Part shown: in pieces, positions 8,171 to 17,227 of the stretch | Numbering within the stretch: the stretch's first letter is position 1 | Layout of the letters: each line of letters begins with the position of its first letter | Source of the DNA: an uncultured Flavobacteriales bacterium | Lineage (GTDB): Bacteria; Bacteroidota; Bacteroidia; Flavobacteriales; Flavobacteriaceae | Direction of reading: 5' to 3' | Assembly (NCBI GenBank): GCA_913009535.1 | Contig: CAJVXR010000018.1 | Coordinates: 1 to 22,364 of the forward strand | DNA: 22,364 nucleotides | The notes under the pieces: model-generated | What the model saw: the letters and a program-made list of their open reading frames with translations, nothing else | Told to the model about the DNA's origin: nothing | Database searches by the model: none | Made by a program: the position numbers and the translations under genes

Positions 8171-10276
8171 ATGAATTCTAATTTACTAAATACACCAATT
8201 GATTACCTAAAAGGTCTTGGAGCCAGCAGGTCTCAAATAATAAAAAAAGAATTAAACATCTTTGATTATAAAGACTTAGCAAATTTTTTTCCTAAAAGAT
8301 ACTTAGATAAATCAAAATATTATAAGATAAAAGACTTACCCAAATTCAGTTGCGACGTACAAATAATTGGTGAAATTTCAAATATTACTGAAATTGGCAT
8401 TGGAAGAAAAAAAAGATTGGTTGCATATTTTTTTGATGGAGAAGATGAAATTGAATTGATATGGTTTAAATCTATAAAGTGGTTAAAAAAAAGCTTAAGC
8501 TTAAATACTAAATACATAATATTTGGTAAACTTAGCTTCTTTGCAAATAAAGTATCTATTCCACATCCAGAACTAGAACTATTTAAATCTGAAAACCTTA
8601 AGTTAAGAGCTAAACTACAGCCTATATATCCCTCAACAGAAGCTTTAATTAAAAAAGGGATTAGTAATAAAGTGATTTCTAACTTAGTTAAAATCCTGCT
8701 CTTTGATGTAAAAATAAAATTTAAAGAAACTGTTCCTGATTACTTAATAGATGAATTAAAACTATTAGATAAAAACAGTGCTATTTATAATGTTCATTTT
8801 CCTGAAAATAACGAGCTATTATCAGAGTCAATAAGAAGATTGAAATTTGAAGAATTACTTTTTCTACAGTTACAATTGTTAAAAAAAAACATATATAGAA
8901 AAGACAAAATCAAAGGATATAATTTTAATATTGTAGGAAATAATTTTAATAAGTTTTATAATGATGTTTTAAGCTTTGAATTAACTAACGCTCAAAAGAA
9001 AGTCTTAAAAGAAATTAGAAATGATTTAGGTAGTAAAGCCCAAATGAATAGGTTACTTCAAGGTGATGTGGGCTCTGGTAAAACCATAATAGCGTTCATG
9101 ACAATTTTAATAGCATTAGATAATGGGTATCAAACTTGCTTAATGGCTCCTACTGAAATTTTGTCAGTACAACACTATGAAGGGTTTTTATCCATGTCTA
9201 AATTACTGAATATCAATATAGTATTACTTACAGGATCAACTAAAGCTTCAATAAAAAAAACAATATACAGGTCCTTGGAAAGTGGCGAAATAGATATCAT
9301 AATTGGGACACATTCATTAATTCAAGACAAAGTAAAATTCAAAAATTTAGGCCTTGCCATAATTGATGAACAACATAAATTTGGAGTAGCTCAAAGAAGT
9401 AAATTATGGGCAAAAAGCACAACCCCTCCACATATTCTAATAATGACCGCCACACCGATTCCAAGAACATTAGCTATGAGTGCTTATGGAGACCTCGACA
9501 TATCTTTAATTGACGAATTACCCCCAGGTAGACGAGAAATCACTACTGTTCATAGATATGACAACAACAGACTGAGTGTATTCGCATTTATTAGAGATCA
9601 AATAAATGAAGGCAGACAAGTCTATGTTGTATACCCATTGATTGAAGAAAGTAAAAACATGGATTTTAAAGATCTAATAGACGGTTACGAAAGTCTTTCT
9701 AGAGAGTTTAAACAACCTAGGTATCAAATATCTATAGTACATGGCAAAATGAAAGCCCAAGACAAAGAGTTTGAAATGAAAAGGTTTGAAAATAAAGAAA
9801 CTCAAATACTAATAGCCACTACTGTCATTGAAGTTGGGGTTAACATACCCAATGCTTCAGTAATGATAATTGAAAGTTCAGAAAGGTTTGGTCTATCCCA
9901 ACTACATCAATTAAGAGGAAGAGTCGGAAGAGGTATACACAAAAGCTACTGTATATTAATGTCTGGAAGTAAACTTAGTAACGAAAGTAGATTAAGAATC
10001 AAAACTATGACCGAGACTAATAATGGTTTCATAATTGCTGAAAAAGATTTAGAAATAAGAGGACCTGGAGATATAATGGGAACTCAGCAAAGCGGGGTGA
10101 TTACTCTTAAAATTGCAGATTTAATATCGGACCAAGAAATACTAATTTATGCACGAAAATGTGCAAAAAAAATACTTACAGATGATAAAGATCTTTTAGA
10201 CGGAAAAAATAGTAAATTATTGAAGACCTACAACCACATATCTAAAAACAATGACCTATGGAGCTATATAGGGTAA
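8171..10276 (+). CDS. recG: ATP-dependent DNA helicase RecG
   Basis: Branch-migration helicase that remodels stalled forks and Holliday junctions. Domain order is typical: an N-terminal part with the wedge OB-fold (about 60-150, YFFDGEDEIELIWFK near 87-101), then Walker A GDVGSGKT (298-305), APTEIL (326-331), DEQH box (DEQHKFGVAQR, 399-409), TATPIPRTLA (425-434), HGKM (524-527), TTVIEVGVNIPNA (550-562), QLRGRVGR (580-587), and the C-terminal translocation motif around GPGDIMGTQQSG (631-642). The 701-residue length is the family norm. The ATG at 8171 gives the expected N-terminus (IDYLKGLGASR). The gene converges on the TlpA-like lipoprotein gene with 12 bases between them and no visible terminator. 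Confidence 0.95.
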   Translation: MNSNLLNTPIDYLKGLGASRSQIIKKELNIFDYKDLANFFPKRYLDKSKYYKIKDLPKFSCDVQIIGEISNITEIGIGRKKRLVAYFFDGEDEIELIWFKSIKWLKKSLSLNTKYIIFGKLSFFANKVSIPHPELELFKSENLKLRAKLQPIYPSTEALIKKGISNKVISNLVKILLFDVKIKFKETVPDYLIDELKLLDKNSAIYNVHFPENNELLSESIRRLKFEELLFLQLQLLKKNIYRKDKIKGYNFNIVGNNFNKFYNDVLSFELTNAQKKVLKEIRNDLGSKAQMNRLLQGDVGSGKTIIAFMTILIALDNGYQTCLMAPTEILSVQHYEGFLSMSKLLNINIVLLTGSTKASIKKTIYRSLESGEIDIIIGTHSLIQDKVKFKNLGLAIIDEQHKFGVAQRSKLWAKSTTPPHILIMTATPIPRTLAMSAYGDLDISLIDELPPGRREITTVHRYDNNRLSVFAFIRDQINEGRQVYVVYPLIEESKNMDFKDLIDGYESLSREFKQPRYQISIVHGKMKAQDKEFEMKRFENKETQILIATTVIEVGVNIPNASVMIIESSERFGLSQLHQLRGRVGRGIHKSYCILMSGSKLSNESRLRIKTMTETNNGFIIAEKDLEIRGPGDIMGTQQSGVITLKIADLISDQEILIYARKCAKKILTDDKDLLDGKNSKLLKTYNHISKNNDLWSYIG

Positions 10277-10288
10277 TTAATAAATTTT

Positions 10289-11497
10289 TTAGTTAGTAGT
10301 CATACTTTTAATCGTTTTATCAAATTCTTTAACAAATTCAAGATACTTCTCACCTGTAGCAGGTCCATTAAATCCAGTATGGATTTTAATAACTTCCTTA
10401 TTTCTGTCTAAAAAAATAGTAGTTGGGTATGAAATTATATTATTAAGCATTGGAAATTTCTCTAATGCTTTTTCCTTATCAGAACTTCCATACTGCACTA
10501 ATAAAATCGGATAATTAATTTTAAGCTCGTTTTTTAATTTCAATATACTCTTCAACGCCCTCCCTTTAGTTTTTGCATACTCAAAAGCAAGAGCAACAAA
10601 CTCAATATCTTTTAAATCATTCTCTTTAATATAATCGACATAAAATTTAGATTCATCAAGACAATTAGGACACCAACTACCCATAAATTGTATAACCATA
10701 GATTTACCGTCATAAAAATCATCATCAATTGAGATTAATTTACCCACAGTATTTTCATAAGAAAAATCAAACTTTTGGCTATTGTTTTTTAAAGAGGTTA
10801 AACTATATTCATCTGCTAGTTCAAAATCATTATCTAAAACACCTTCTATTATCGTTTTAGAGTGGTTTCCTGCGTACAAAACGCCCTTTACACTATCATT
10901 ACTCAACTCAGCTTCTAAAAGATAAGCTCTTGACCCATTAAATGTTGACAAAACAATATTACCAGCTTTATAACCACCATGCATAAATCCATAATCTCCA
11001 GTATTTGTTCTAAATGTAGCGCCAATTTCATTCTGTCCGATAGAATTAAATAAACCGATTGAAGAAGATTCATTATCCTTATCAGGACTAAAAGTAAACT
11101 TCCATCTATTTGTGATTAATTTTTTATTTTCTTCAAAATCAATATCAAAACGCTTCGTACTTTCATAAGAATTAAAAGGAACCACCCTATCTAAACTCTC
11201 AATAACAAAAACGCCATCAATTTTGTCATCAGTCAAAACCCCTTTAATATAGCCCTCAAAAACTTTTGAATTTATAAAAATTGAATCTCGTGAATACTTT
11301 ATTGAAAACTCAACTATTTCTGATGAATTTTTAACAACAAGTGTACTATCATTAATTACAGAAAAATTAAATGGCAAGAATTTATCTTTATCAACTTCAA
11401 GCTTACCAACATAATCAACCAGATTTAGTTGCTCGCTAAAACCTGAATTACAGGATGTTATAAAAATTAAACTAATTACAAAAATAATATATCGCAT
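10289..11497 (-). CDS. TlpA-like thioredoxin-fold lipoprotein
   Basis: Predicted envelope thiol-disulfide protein of 402 residues. The ATG at 11497 is preferred: it gives a clean lipoprotein signal (MRYIIFVISLIFITSC, lipidated Cys16), whereas the upstream in-frame TTG/ATG at 11524/11521 puts a basic leader before it. Residues about 20-245 form a beta-rich region with several GVL/KGVL-type repeats; I do not recognise a named domain there. The C-terminal thioredoxin domain (about 250-390) has FMGSWCPNC (CxxC Cys276/Cys279) and a cis-proline segment SYPTTIFLD, so the redox site looks intact. It probably acts on secreted thiols or cytochrome-type substrates, but the partner is not visible. A -7 box at 11562-11569 on the same strand fits its promoter. 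Confidence 0.85.
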   Translation of the reverse strand: MRYIIFVISLIFITSCNSGFSEQLNLVDYVGKLEVDKDKFLPFNFSVINDSTLVVKNSSEIVEFSIKYSRDSIFINSKVFEGYIKGVLTDDKIDGVFVIESLDRVVPFNSYESTKRFDIDFEENKKLITNRWKFTFSPDKDNESSSIGLFNSIGQNEIGATFRTNTGDYGFMHGGYKAGNIVLSTFNGSRAYLLEAELSNDSVKGVLYAGNHSKTIIEGVLDNDFELADEYSLTSLKNNSQKFDFSYENTVGKLISIDDDFYDGKSMVIQFMGSWCPNCLDESKFYVDYIKENDLKDIEFVALAFEYAKTKGRALKSILKLKNELKINYPILLVQYGSSDKEKALEKFPMLNNIISYPTTIFLDRNKEVIKIHTGFNGPATGEKYLEFVKEFDKTIKSMTTN

Positions 11498-11561
11498 TGT
11501 TATTTTTATTTTAAAGATCATCAAAAACTTGTGATTAAAAAAAACTTATTCAATTTCATTA

Positions 11562-11569
11562 CAAACTTA
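11562..11569 (-). promoter_or_regulatory. -7 promoter box for the TlpA-like gene
   Basis: On the - strand this reads TAAGTTTG, an exact match to the Bacteroidota -7 consensus TAnnTTTG. A TTTA about 21 bases upstream (11591-11594) could serve as a weak -33 element. Predicted transcription start is near 11558, leaving a leader of about 60 bases before the ATG at 11497. It lies back to back with the pheT box. Confidence 0.6.
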
Positions 11570-11576
11570 GTATTAT

Positions 11577-11584
11577 TATATTTG
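11577..11584 (+). promoter_or_regulatory. -7 promoter box for pheT
   Basis: TATATTTG exactly matches TAnnTTTG. A TTTC at 11554-11557, 19 bases upstream, is a near match to the -33 TTTG. The predicted start near 11588 leaves only about 15 A/T-rich bases before the ATG at 11603, with no Shine-Dalgarno sequence. Confidence 0.65.
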
Positions 11585-11602
11585 TATTCTTAAATAGAAA
11601 TA

Positions 11603-14029
11603 ATGAAAATATCTTACAATTGGATAAAGCAATTTATTAACCTAAAAGACAATACTGAAGATACATCACAGCTATTAACAGAGCTAGGGCTTGAAGTCGA
11701 AGGTATCTCTAAATTTGAATCTATTAAGGGAGGATTGAACAATATAATTGTTGGAAAAATTTTATCATGTGAAAAACACCCTAATGCTGACAGATTAAAA
11801 GTTACAACAGTTGATGTAGGTGGAGATGATAATATTCAAATTGTATGTGGAGCTCCAAACGTTGAATTAGGACAAACGGTTGCTGTTGCAATGGTAGGTG
11901 CTAAACTTTACTTCAATGATGATGAAGTAATTATTAAAAAAAGTAAGATAAGAGGAGAAAATAGCCAAGGGATGATTTGCGCTGAAGATGAGCTTGGTTT
12001 AGGTAGTTCCCATGATGGAATCATAGTATTTAAAAAAGAACACAAACCTGGAACTTTAGTTAATAAAATTTATAATATTGAAAATGATTATGTTTTTGAT
12101 ATAGGGCTAACCCCTAACAGAGCTGACGCTATGAGTCATCTTGGTGTTGCTAGAGACTTAAAGGTAGGTTTAATGCAAAAAGGAGTTAACCTAGAATTAA
12201 TTACGCCTTCAGTCAGTGATTTTAACATAGATAACAGAGCTATTAATTTAAAGTTAGATGTTCAAGATTCAAAAAAAGCACCTAGATATTGTGGTATTGT
12301 AATTAATAATATTAAAGTTCAGCAGTCCCCAGATTGGCTAAAAAATCGGCTAAAATCTATTGATTTAACTCCTGTTAACAATATTGTTGATATAACTAAT
12401 TATGTCCTCCATGATTTAGGACAGCCTTTACATGCATTCGATTACGATAGCATAGTCGATGATAAAATAAAAGTAGCAACATTAAAAAAAGGAACAAAGT
12501 TTATAACTCTAGACGGAATTGAAAGAGAACTAACAGATTCAGACCTAATGATATGTAGTGGAGACAAGCCGCTGTGTATGGCAGGTCTGTATGGAGGTAT
12601 TAATTCAGGAGTTAAAGACTCAACTAAATCAATCTTGCTAGAAAGCGCCTATTTTGATCCTATAACAATAAGAAAGTCAGCTAAACATCACGGAATTAAT
12701 ACAGATGCATCTTATAGGTTTGAAAGAGGAATAGACCCTAACATCACAAAATATGCATTAAAAAGAGCTGCTATTTTAATTAAAGAAATCTGCGGTGGAA
12801 TAATCTCTAGTGAAATAGAGGATTTATACCCACAAAAATTTGATGACTTTGAAGTTCTTTTAAATTACGATCAAATAGATAGACTAATTGGTCAAAAAAT
12901 AGATCATGAAACTATAAAGGAAATTTTAACATCTTTAGACATAAAGATTAACAGCATTACCGAAACTCGGCTTGGATTAAGTATTCCTTATTATAGAAAT
13001 GATGTTCAAAGAGAAGCTGATGTGATCGAAGAGATTCTAAGAGTTTACGGTTACAACAACATAAAGTCAAACCACAAGCTTAACTCATCTATAAATGGTA
13101 TTAAACTCTTTTCAGAACACAATATTCAAAATTCAATTAGTGACATGTTGGTTTCTTATGGGTATTATGAAATAATGACTAACTCATTAACTTCTCCAGA
13201 GTTTAGCATTATCAGTGATGATAATCAAGAAGAAAATGATATTAAAATAATAAATTCATTAAGTCTTGACTTATCCGTCTTAAGACAAAGCATGCTATTT
13301 TCCGGATTAGAAGTAACATCACATAATATAAACAGGAAACAGTCTGATTTAAAATTATTTGAATTTGGTAAAACCTATAAGAATACTGATGAGAAAAGGG
13401 TTGAATCTAAAAAATTAGCACTTTATATCACGGGTAAAGTAACAAAGAAAAACTGGAATTCAAATGAAGTTAAAACTGACTATTATTACACAAAAGGAAT
13501 AGTCATATCTCTATTAGAAAAATTAGGGATTAACTATACAATTTCAAAATCATCTACTTTATTAAACTTAAACGAGGGAGAGTCTTTATTTTTAGGAAAT
13601 AAAGAGATTGTAACTTACGGGTCAGTAAAAAATCAAATATTAAATAGTTTTAACATAGATCAAGATGTGTTTTATGCTGAATTTAATTGGGATACAATCG
13701 TATCAATAACAAGTAACAAAGCTATTCATGTGAATGAAATACCTAAATACCCTGAAGTAACAAGAGATTTATCGATGCTTTTAGATGAAAATGTAGATTT
13801 CGAATCAATCTATAAATCATGTATTAAGATAGATAAAAAGTTAATCAAAGAGGTAAGCTTATTTGATGTTTACCAAGGAGACAAATTACCAGCAAATAAA
13901 AAAAGTTACGGAATTAGCCTTAATATATCCAGTAATGAAAAAACATTATCTGATAAAGAAATAGATAATCTAATGAATAAAATAATAAAGAGTTTACAGC
14001 TAAACTTTGGTGCAGAATTAAGAAATTAA
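11603..14029 (+). CDS. pheT: Phenylalanine--tRNA ligase subunit beta
   Basis: Beta subunit of the (alpha-beta)2 phenylalanyl-tRNA synthetase; it binds tRNA-Phe and edits mischarged tyrosine. At 808 residues it is full length. The N-terminus MKISYNWIKQFI is typical. An EMAP/Tbd-like tRNA-binding domain spans about 40-150 (CEKHPNADRLKV, VCGAPNV). The B3/B4 editing region (about 215-395) includes PVNNIVDITNYVLHDLGQPLHAFD and GINTDASYRFERGIDP. B5 spans about 400-480. The last 95 residues form the anticodon-binding FDX-ACB domain (PKYPEVTRDLSMLLD to the end). The catalytic alpha subunit gene pheS is not adjacent, which agrees with what I recall for this phylum. Its stop shares a TTAA with the stop of the convergent ABC-F gene. 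Confidence 0.96.
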   Translation: MKISYNWIKQFINLKDNTEDTSQLLTELGLEVEGISKFESIKGGLNNIIVGKILSCEKHPNADRLKVTTVDVGGDDNIQIVCGAPNVELGQTVAVAMVGAKLYFNDDEVIIKKSKIRGENSQGMICAEDELGLGSSHDGIIVFKKEHKPGTLVNKIYNIENDYVFDIGLTPNRADAMSHLGVARDLKVGLMQKGVNLELITPSVSDFNIDNRAINLKLDVQDSKKAPRYCGIVINNIKVQQSPDWLKNRLKSIDLTPVNNIVDITNYVLHDLGQPLHAFDYDSIVDDKIKVATLKKGTKFITLDGIERELTDSDLMICSGDKPLCMAGLYGGINSGVKDSTKSILLESAYFDPITIRKSAKHHGINTDASYRFERGIDPNITKYALKRAAILIKEICGGIISSEIEDLYPQKFDDFEVLLNYDQIDRLIGQKIDHETIKEILTSLDIKINSITETRLGLSIPYYRNDVQREADVIEEILRVYGYNNIKSNHKLNSSINGIKLFSEHNIQNSISDMLVSYGYYEIMTNSLTSPEFSIISDDNQEENDIKIINSLSLDLSVLRQSMLFSGLEVTSHNINRKQSDLKLFEFGKTYKNTDEKRVESKKLALYITGKVTKKNWNSNEVKTDYYYTKGIVISLLEKLGINYTISKSSTLLNLNEGESLFLGNKEIVTYGSVKNQILNSFNIDQDVFYAEFNWDTIVSITSNKAIHVNEIPKYPEVTRDLSMLLDENVDFESIYKSCIKIDKKLIKEVSLFDVYQGDKLPANKKSYGISLNISSNEKTLSDKEIDNLMNKIIKSLQLNFGAELRN

Positions 14030-15645
14030 TTTTTATACATCCTATTTCTTAAATCTTTAATTTTATCATCCTGCATATACTCATCAAACTTCATATACCT
14101 ATCTATTATCCCTTTAGGCGTAAGCTCAACTACCCTATTTGCTATAGACTGAGCAAATTGATGGTCATGGGTCGTAAATAAAACAGTGCCTTTAAATTTA
14201 TTAAGAGAGTTATTAAATGCGGTTATACTCTCTAAATCTAGATGATTAGTTGGCTCATCAAGCATCAAAACATTAGCTCTGAACATCATCATTCTAGACA
14301 ACATACACCTAACCTTCTCACCACCTGACAAAACATTACAAGTCTTCAAGGCCTCTTCACCACTAAAAACCATTTTTCCTAAAAAACCTCTTAAATAAAC
14401 CTCTTCCCTTTCCTCTTCTGTAGTTGCCCACTCTCTTAACCACTCTACCAGACTTAAATCTTTATTAAAAAACTCATGATTGTCAATAGGTAAGTAAGAT
14501 TGTGATGTTGTTATACCCCAATTATATTTACCTGAGTAATTATTTTCGTTTGAATTAATGATTTCATAAAATGCAGAAGTAGCTCTAGAATCTTTAGAAA
14601 AAATCACAACCTTATCTCCTTTAGCAATATTTAAATCTATTTTGTCAAAAAGAATGCTTTTTTCAACAGAATATGAAAGATTTTCAATATTTAATATTTG
14701 ATCTCCAGCTTCTCTATCTCTATCAAATATAATAGCTGGATACCTTCTACTAGAGGGCTTTATTTCTTCAATATTTAACTTATCGATCATTTTTTTTCTA
14801 CTTGTAGCCTGCTTACTTTTAGCAACATTTGCACTAAATCTAGCAATAAACTCTTGCAATTCTTTCTTCTTTTCTTCAGCTTTCTTATTTTGCTGGGTAC
14901 GCTGACGTAATGCTAATTGCGAAGACTCATACCAAAAAGTATAATTGCCCGAATAATGTAATATTTTATTAAAATCAATATCAGAAATATGTGTACATAC
15001 AGAATCTAGAAAATGTCTATCATGAGAAACTACAATTATACAGTTATCAAAATTTGCAAGAAAATTTTCAAGCCATAAAATAGTTTCATAATCTAAATCA
15101 TTTGTAGGCTCATCCATAATTAAAACATCCGGATTACCAAATAGTGACTGTGCTAATAATATTCTAACCTTCAGCTTAGCATCAACATCTTTCATTAAAG
15201 TATAATGCAGACTCTCTTCAATCCCCAAATTTGATAGCATTGCCGCGGCAGCACTTTCAGCATTCCAACCATCCATTTCTTCAAACTTTTGCTGGAGTAC
15301 TCCAATTTTATCTGCATTTTCATCGTTATAATCTGCATACAGAGTATCCATCTCTGATTTAACATCATATAGGGGCTTATTACCAATAATAACAGTATCC
15401 AAGACATTTTTATTATCATACAAATTATGATTTTGCTCTAGGACAGACATTCTTTTCCCAGGTTCTAAGTGGACATTACCAGATGTAGGATCTAATTTTC
15501 CTGCCAATATTTTCAAAAAAGTAGACTTTCCCGAACCGTTCGCACCAATTATCCCGTAACAATTGCCATTATTAAAGGATGTATTTACATCGTCAAATAA
15601 AATTCTTTTACCAAACTGAACTGAAAGATTTGAAACAGATAACAT
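14026..15645 (-). CDS. ABC-F family ATPase (YbiT/Uup-like)
   Basis: Soluble duplicated-ABC protein of the ABC-F family, which acts on ribosomes in translation. The start chosen is the ATG at 15645 (MLSVSNLSVQFGKR, 539 residues). An upstream start at 15708 is disfavoured because a promoter box lies between the two. NBD1 has a good Walker A (GANGSGKST, 34-42) and Walker B DEPTNDLD (178-185), but its signature is DAKLKVR (about 155-161) rather than LSGGxxxR. A basic coiled linker (about 245-300, RFSANVAKSKQATSRKKMIDKL) follows, as in ABC-F proteins. In NBD2 the Walker A position reads SKDSRATSA (350-358), without the G-rich lysine loop, while its signature LSGGEKVR (439-446) and Walker B DEPTNHLD (463-470) are canonical. 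No transmembrane segment is seen. From memory, flavobacterial relatives share this pattern. Confidence 0.92.
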   Translation of the reverse strand: MLSVSNLSVQFGKRILFDDVNTSFNNGNCYGIIGANGSGKSTFLKILAGKLDPTSGNVHLEPGKRMSVLEQNHNLYDNKNVLDTVIIGNKPLYDVKSEMDTLYADYNDENADKIGVLQQKFEEMDGWNAESAAAAMLSNLGIEESLHYTLMKDVDAKLKVRILLAQSLFGNPDVLIMDEPTNDLDYETILWLENFLANFDNCIIVVSHDRHFLDSVCTHISDIDFNKILHYSGNYTFWYESSQLALRQRTQQNKKAEEKKKELQEFIARFSANVAKSKQATSRKKMIDKLNIEEIKPSSRRYPAIIFDRDREAGDQILNIENLSYSVEKSILFDKIDLNIAKGDKVVIFSKDSRATSAFYEIINSNENNYSGKYNWGITTSQSYLPIDNHEFFNKDLSLVEWLREWATTEEEREEVYLRGFLGKMVFSGEEALKTCNVLSGGEKVRCMLSRMMMFRANVLMLDEPTNHLDLESITAFNNSLNKFKGTVLFTTHDHQFAQSIANRVVELTPKGIIDRYMKFDEYMQDDKIKDLRNRMYKN

Positions 15646-15668
15646 AAAATTAAAATTAAAAATTTCTG

Positions 15669-15676
15669 CAAAAATA
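15669..15676 (-). promoter_or_regulatory. -7 promoter box for the ABC-F gene
   Basis: On the - strand this reads TATTTTTG, matching TAnnTTTG. The implied transcription start near 15665 leaves a leader of about 20 bases to the ATG at 15645 and excludes the longer reading frame start at 15708. No convincing -33 element was seen. Confidence 0.5.
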
Positions 15677-15764
15677 TAAAATCTAATTGCTAAAAACTTA
15701 ATCTGCATTAATTAAATAGATTTAATTTAACAGGTAATTAACACAATTTAAGCGTATTCATATA

Positions 15765-15772
15765 TATTTTTG
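15765..15772 (+). promoter_or_regulatory. -7 promoter box for the thioredoxin-fold lipoprotein gene
   Basis: TATTTTTG matches TAnnTTTG. It implies a transcript start near 15776 and a leader of about 15 bases before the ATG at 15791. This argues against the upstream in-frame TTG at 15770, which lies inside the box. The -33 element is unclear. Confidence 0.5.
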
Positions 15773-15790
15773 GTTAGATTAATTAATAAC

Positions 15791-17227
15791 ATGAAAAAAA
15801 TTTTTGGGGTTTTATTATTTTTTACATTACTTTATGATTGTCAAAATCAAAAGGACATAAGCCATAGTTATATAGCTGGAGAAATAATTAACCCTACGGA
15901 CAAAAAAATAACTATTTTTAAGTCGAATGTCATAATTGATACATTATTTTTAGATTCAAATAATAGATTTATTACAAAAATAGAATCAACTGTTCCTGGA
16001 TTCTATGGATTTACTCATGGCAATGAATACCAACTAATACTACTAGAACCGAAAGACAGTATTACACTAAGAGTAAATACTTTAGATTTTGACGAATCAC
16101 TATCATTTAGTGGACTAGGATCAAAAAAGAACAATTACTTAATAAATTTATTTACAAAATATGAGAATTCCAGAAAAAATAGCTCTAATTTATATAAACT
16201 AGACCCTACAAGTTTTAAAAATAAATTAGATTCTATTAAACTAAATGAGATTAAGCTGTTAAAAAGTTTCACTTCTTCAAACCCTATTTCTACTTTATTC
16301 AAAGGAGTTGCCCTAAACACAATTGACTATATATTTGATTCAAAAAAAGAAGCTTATCGATTTATTGAACTAAATAATAGTGACGATGTAGTATACCCAA
16401 AGGATTTTTACGACTTTAGAAAAAGCATAAATTATAACAATACTTTACTGCAGGAATTTTATCATTATTATAATTTTTTATTTCCACACTTCGATAATTT
16501 AGCATATGAAGAATTTATAAAAACAAATAATAAAAAATTATTTAAAATTGACAATACTTATTATAATTTAATAAAGTTAAACCTAATAGATAGCTTAGTA
16601 ACTAACCAAGAAATTAAATCTAGATTAACTTCATTTATTACCAGAAGGTTTTTGTCATTCAGCAAAACTCAAGTGGAGGCTAATAAAATATACAATCACT
16701 ATTTAAACATAAACAAAACAACTAGTGATAGTTCTAAAAATTATCAAAAGAAAAGAATTACAACACTATTTAACAGTCTAAAGAAGCTAAAAAAGGGTAA
16801 AAAATTACCAATAATTGAACTTATTAACACAAACAAAATACCAATAAACATTAATAATTTAATAAACGATAAATCCTTAATTTATTTTTGGAGTCAAAAC
16901 TCAAAAAACTCTTTTAAGTATAGCCACAATAAAGTTAAAGAATTAAAAAATAAATACCCAAACATCAACTTCATTTCAATTAACATAGACAAGATCAGCA
17001 ACGATAAGTGGCTTAATAAACTAAAAATAAACTCTAGTTATTGTAGCTGCTCTGAATGTAAAAGCAAGACACCAATCAATGAGTTTAAATTACGTAACGC
17101 GGAGATAGCAAAAAGGCTACTTGGAATTCAATATATAAGAAAAACAATTATAGTTGACTCAAAAATGAATATAATTGAATCTAACGTAAATCTATTTAGT
17201 GACAACCTAGATAATATAATAAATTAA
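15791..17227 (+). CDS. Thioredoxin-fold lipoprotein lacking CxxC
   Basis: A 478-residue predicted lipoprotein with the architecture of Bacteroidota TlpA-like proteins. The ATG at 15791 gives a signal peptide ending at Cys17 (LLYDC, an imperfect lipobox). Residues about 27-110 form a beta-sandwich-like N-terminal domain resembling DUF4369-type regions, then a long helical, lysine- and asparagine-rich middle (about 110-340), then a C-terminal thioredoxin-like domain (about 340-478). At the redox position the sequence is FWSQNS (Ser368/Ser371 in place of the two cysteines), and the usual cis-proline segment reads YIRKTIIVD, without proline. A separate cysteine cluster, YCSCSEC (Cys418, Cys420, Cys423), lies later in the domain. 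Disulfide reductase activity of the classical kind is therefore unlikely; the role is unknown. Its stop shares TTAA with the convergent transaldolase gene. Confidence 0.8.
   Translation: MKKIFGVLLFFTLLYDCQNQKDISHSYIAGEIINPTDKKITIFKSNVIIDTLFLDSNNRFITKIESTVPGFYGFTHGNEYQLILLEPKDSITLRVNTLDFDESLSFSGLGSKKNNYLINLFTKYENSRKNSSNLYKLDPTSFKNKLDSIKLNEIKLLKSFTSSNPISTLFKGVALNTIDYIFDSKKEAYRFIELNNSDDVVYPKDFYDFRKSINYNNTLLQEFYHYYNFLFPHFDNLAYEEFIKTNNKKLFKIDNTYYNLIKLNLIDSLVTNQEIKSRLTSFITRRFLSFSKTQVEANKIYNHYLNINKTTSDSSKNYQKKRITTLFNSLKKLKKGKKLPIIELINTNKIPININNLINDKSLIYFWSQNSKNSFKYSHNKVKELKNKYPNINFISINIDKISNDKWLNKLKINSSYCSCSECKSKTPINEFKLRNAEIAKRLLGIQYIRKTIIVDSKMNIIESNVNLFSDNLDNIIN

Noticed and set aside
8098..8181. 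27-codon reading frame in the uvrD-recG spacer
   Set aside because: It is low-complexity Asn/Ile/Lys sequence running into the recG start, with no sign of selection as a protein.
8320..8517. 65-codon - strand frame inside recG
   Set aside because: It is an antisense shadow of a well-conserved gene.
15195..15419. 74-codon frame inside the ABC-F gene
   Set aside because: It lies on the same strand in another frame and is fully covered by the conserved ABC-F sequence.
16135..16320. 61-codon - strand frame inside the thioredoxin-fold gene
   Set aside because: It is an antisense shadow with no recognisable motif.
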